A DNA stretch of 6,533 bases, taken from positions 1 through 6,533 of the forward strand of contig JACCWU010000263.1 in assembly GCA_013697465.1 (NCBI GenBank). Reading direction: 5' to 3'. The DNA comes from Actinomycetota bacterium (GTDB lineage Bacteria > Actinomycetota > Thermoleophilia > Gaiellales > Gaiellaceae). Positions 5,241 to 6,533 of the stretch are shown here, piece by piece; the stretch's first letter is position 1; every line of letters starts with the position of its first letter. A program made the translations under genes and the position numbers. A model generated the notes under the pieces. The model did not search any database. It saw only the letters and a list, made by a program, of their open reading frames with translations, and had not been told where the DNA came from.

Positions 5241-6533
5241 AACTGCAAAGAGCAGGCGTACTAGTCCGGATGCCCGCTCCTCTGAAGGAGGCGCTCGTTC
5301 GCGAGACCGCCCGCCGTCACTCCAACGTCAACGACGTCGCGGTCGGCATCCTCGCCGACGCCTTTGCCGTCCCACACGAGCCGAGCGGCCGCCGCCGCAA
5401 AGTGCTAGCAGGTTCGAGCCCGGTCATTCTGCTTCGCGTCCCGCAGAAGTTGAAGGACGAGATCCAAGCCGAGGCCGTCCGCTCGGGCGCCAACGCGAAC
5501 GACGTCATCCTGGCCGAGCTCGCCAACGGGCTCGGCATCCCGTCACAGAGCATTCGCAAAGGAAAGGAAACGATGGCTACTACCAACGGTTCGAAGAACG
5601 GCGCGCGATCCAAGGAGAAGGTGCGGGTCGCGCTCATCGGCGTGGGGAACTGCGCGAACTCGCTCCTCCAGGGGGTCGAGTACTACAAGGACGCCGCACC
5701 GGAGAACTCCGTCCCCGGACTCATGCACGTGAACCTCGGCGGCTACCACATCTCGGACATCGAGTTCACCGCTGCCTTCGACGTCGTCAAGGGGAAGGTG
5801 GGGGTCGACCTCGCCGATGCAATCTGGGCGCATCCCAACGACACGATCAAGTTCGCGGACGTCCCCAAGACGGGCGTCAAAGTGTCGCGCGGGATGACGC
5901 ACGACGGCATCGGCAAGTACCTCTCGCAGATCGTCGAGAAGGAACCCGGCCAGACCGACGACGTCGTCGGGATCTTGAAGGAGACCGGCACCGACGTCGT
6001 CGTCAACTACCTCCCGGTCGGCTCCGAGGCTGCGACCAAGTGGTACACGGAACAGATCCTCGAGGCCGGCGTCGCGATGGTGAACTGCATGCCGGTTTTC
6101 ATCGCGCGTGAGCCGTACTGGCAGAAGCGCTTCGAGGACGCAGGCGTGCCGATCATCGGCGACGACATCAAGTCCCAGGTCGGAGCGACGATCACGCACC
6201 GGATTCTCACGACGCTCTTCCAGGACCGTGGGGTCCACCTCGACAAGACCATGCAGCTCAACGTGGGCGGCAATTCCGACTTCCTCAACATGCTCGAGCG
6301 CGATCGGCTCGAGTCGAAGAAGATCTCGAAGACGAACGCGGTCACGTCGATGCTCGACTACGACATCGGCGACAAGAACGTGCACGTCGGCCCGTCCGAC
6401 TACGTGCCGTGGCTCACGGACCGCAAGTGGGCGTACATCCGCATGGAGGGCTCGTCCTTCGGAGACGTGCCGCTGAACGTCGAGCTGAAGCTCGAGGTGT
6501 GGGACTCGCCGAACTCGGCCGGCATCGTGATCG
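5228..6533 (+). CDS. ino1: Tandem ribbon-helix-helix protein fused in frame to myo-inositol-3-phosphate synthase (3' end cut)
   Basis: The ino1 frame has no stop upstream of its ATG at 5573. It continues back through 115 codons to TTG 5228; ATG 5270 and GTG 5177 are other in-frame starts. This extension holds two similar segments, about residues 10-49 (VLVRMPAPLKEALVRETARR..) and 65-105 (VILLRVPQKLKDEIQAEAVR..). Each has a short strand with an Arg, a Pro-x2-Leu-Lys helix start, a turn with N-x-N-D-V and a second helix, which is the ribbon-helix-helix (Arc/MetJ) DNA-binding fold. A basic linker (RRRK, 55-58) joins them. ATG 5270 would remove most of the first strand, so TTG 5228, 9 nt behind TACACT, is preferred. 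The fusion would put a DNA-binding pseudo-dimer on a metabolic enzyme. An internal ribosome site before 5573 suggests that Ino1 alone is also made. Confidence 0.6.
   Translation, partial: MAASKLQRAGVLVRMPAPLKEALVRETARRHSNVNDVAVGILADAFAVPHEPSGRRRKVLAGSSPVILLRVPQKLKDEIQAEAVRSGANANDVILAELANGLGIPSQSIRKGKETMATTNGSKNGARSKEKVRVALIGVGNCANSLLQGVEYYKDAAPENSVPGLMHVNLGGYHISDIEFTAAFDVVKGKVGVDLADAIWAHPNDTIKFADVPKTGVKVSRGMTHDGIGKYLSQIVEKEPGQTDDVVGILKETGTDVVVNYLPVGSEAATKWYTEQILEAGVAMVNCMPVFIAREPYWQKRFEDAGVPIIGDDIKSQVGATITHRILTTLFQDRGVHLDKTMQLNVGGNSDFLNMLERDRLESKKISKTNAVTSMLDYDIGDKNVHVGPSDYVPWLTDRKWAYIRMEGSSFGDVPLNVELKLEVWDSPNSAGIVI
5398..5410 (+). repeat. Third TGCTAGCA copy, inverted 13-bp repeat of the promoter copy
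   Basis: CAAAGTGCTAGCA here is the exact reverse complement of TGCTAGCACTTTG at 5218-5230, so the identity extends 5 bp beyond the palindrome. It falls at the codons linking the two ribbon-helix-helix repeats. A distal operator about 185 bp from the first, allowing DNA looping, is one explanation. Confidence 0.55.
5561..5570 (+). promoter_or_regulatory. Internal Shine-Dalgarno sequence before the Ino1 ATG
   Basis: GGAAAGGAAA ends 2 nt before ATG 5573, and its AAGGA core (5564-5568) lies 4 nt before the ATG. It is one of only two strong ribosome sites in the window. It sits in a stretch of lower GC at the junction between the ribbon-helix-helix part and the Ino1 part, as at an ordinary gene boundary. 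Confidence 0.65.
5573..6533 (+). CDS. ino1: myo-inositol-3-phosphate synthase, stand-alone start (3' end cut)
   Basis: From ATG 5573 there are 320 codons to the window edge; actinobacterial Ino1 has about 360-370, so some 45 are missing. The enzyme converts glucose 6-phosphate to 1D-myo-inositol 3-phosphate with bound NAD+ in the cytoplasm. The NAD-binding fold has VALIGVGNCANSLLQG (residues 19-34). Further family segments are GDDIKSQVGAT (196-206), NVGGNSDFLN (230-239), ESKKISKT (247-254) with Lys residues expected in the active site, GPSDYVPW (273-280) and GSSFGDVPL (293-301). The last residues, KLEVWDSPNSAGIVI, match the actinobacterial form. The product is the substrate of PIP synthase encoded just upstream. 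This start has the clear ribosome site, and the first 15 or so residues (MATTNGSKNG..) look like the normal variable N terminus. The same frame also reads as a fusion from upstream. Confidence 0.93.
   Translation, partial: MATTNGSKNGARSKEKVRVALIGVGNCANSLLQGVEYYKDAAPENSVPGLMHVNLGGYHISDIEFTAAFDVVKGKVGVDLADAIWAHPNDTIKFADVPKTGVKVSRGMTHDGIGKYLSQIVEKEPGQTDDVVGILKETGTDVVVNYLPVGSEAATKWYTEQILEAGVAMVNCMPVFIAREPYWQKRFEDAGVPIIGDDIKSQVGATITHRILTTLFQDRGVHLDKTMQLNVGGNSDFLNMLERDRLESKKISKTNAVTSMLDYDIGDKNVHVGPSDYVPWLTDRKWAYIRMEGSSFGDVPLNVELKLEVWDSPNSAGIVI

Noticed and set aside
5543..6385. 280-codon minus-strand ORF opposite ino1
   Set aside because: Val/Asp/Arg-rich mirror of a strongly conserved enzyme; no independent start signal or motif.
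1..6533. tRNA, rRNA, CRISPR array, insertion sequence or phage genes
   Set aside because: No tRNA-like fold, spaced direct repeats, transposase motif or phage protein was seen. Apart from the doubtful ORF the window is compact housekeeping-type gene content.

Overview
The window is GC-rich DNA of actinobacterial character, carrying eight recognisable genes, one doubtful small ORF and several regulatory signals. The Ino1 protein at the right end and the CDP-alcohol phosphotransferase before it closely resemble the actinobacterial enzymes that make phosphatidylinositol phosphate. Several genes start on GTG (one probably on TTG), directly behind a TANNNT box and without a Shine-Dalgarno sequence, which fits leaderless actinobacterial transcripts. 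A deep-branching class such as Thermoleophilia is my guess; the sequence does not prove it.

Left part (1-1478). On the minus strand lie a CsbD-like stress protein (1129-1374) and then two tandem EamA/DMT-family transporters (142-1023 and the cut gene 1-139). The csbD-like gene has a promoter resembling the sigma-B/sigma-F consensus, a strong Shine-Dalgarno sequence and a hairpin terminator behind it. The two transporter genes are only 2 bp apart.

Middle (1479-3433). A complete moaA (GTP 3',8-cyclase, molybdenum cofactor synthesis) on the plus strand meets a third EamA transporter on the minus strand. The two genes end on opposite strands of the same CTAG tetranucleotide, with no terminator between them.

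Right part (3434-6533), plus strand. This is an inositol-phospholipid locus. It holds a PAP2/AUR1-type membrane phosphatase or phosphotransferase, a short doubtful bridging ORF, phosphatidylinositol-phosphate (PIP) synthase, and myo-inositol-3-phosphate synthase (ino1, cut by the window end). Ino1 makes inositol 3-phosphate and PIP synthase joins it to CDP-diacylglycerol. The PAP2 enzyme is a candidate for removing the phosphate to give phosphatidylinositol.

The most unusual point is that the ino1 frame stays open upstream through about 115 codons encoding two tandem ribbon-helix-helix DNA-binding repeats. Three copies of the palindrome TGCTAGCA lie at the promoter and inside this region. The arrangement looks like an inositol-phosphate synthase fused to, or translated together with, its own putative repressor.
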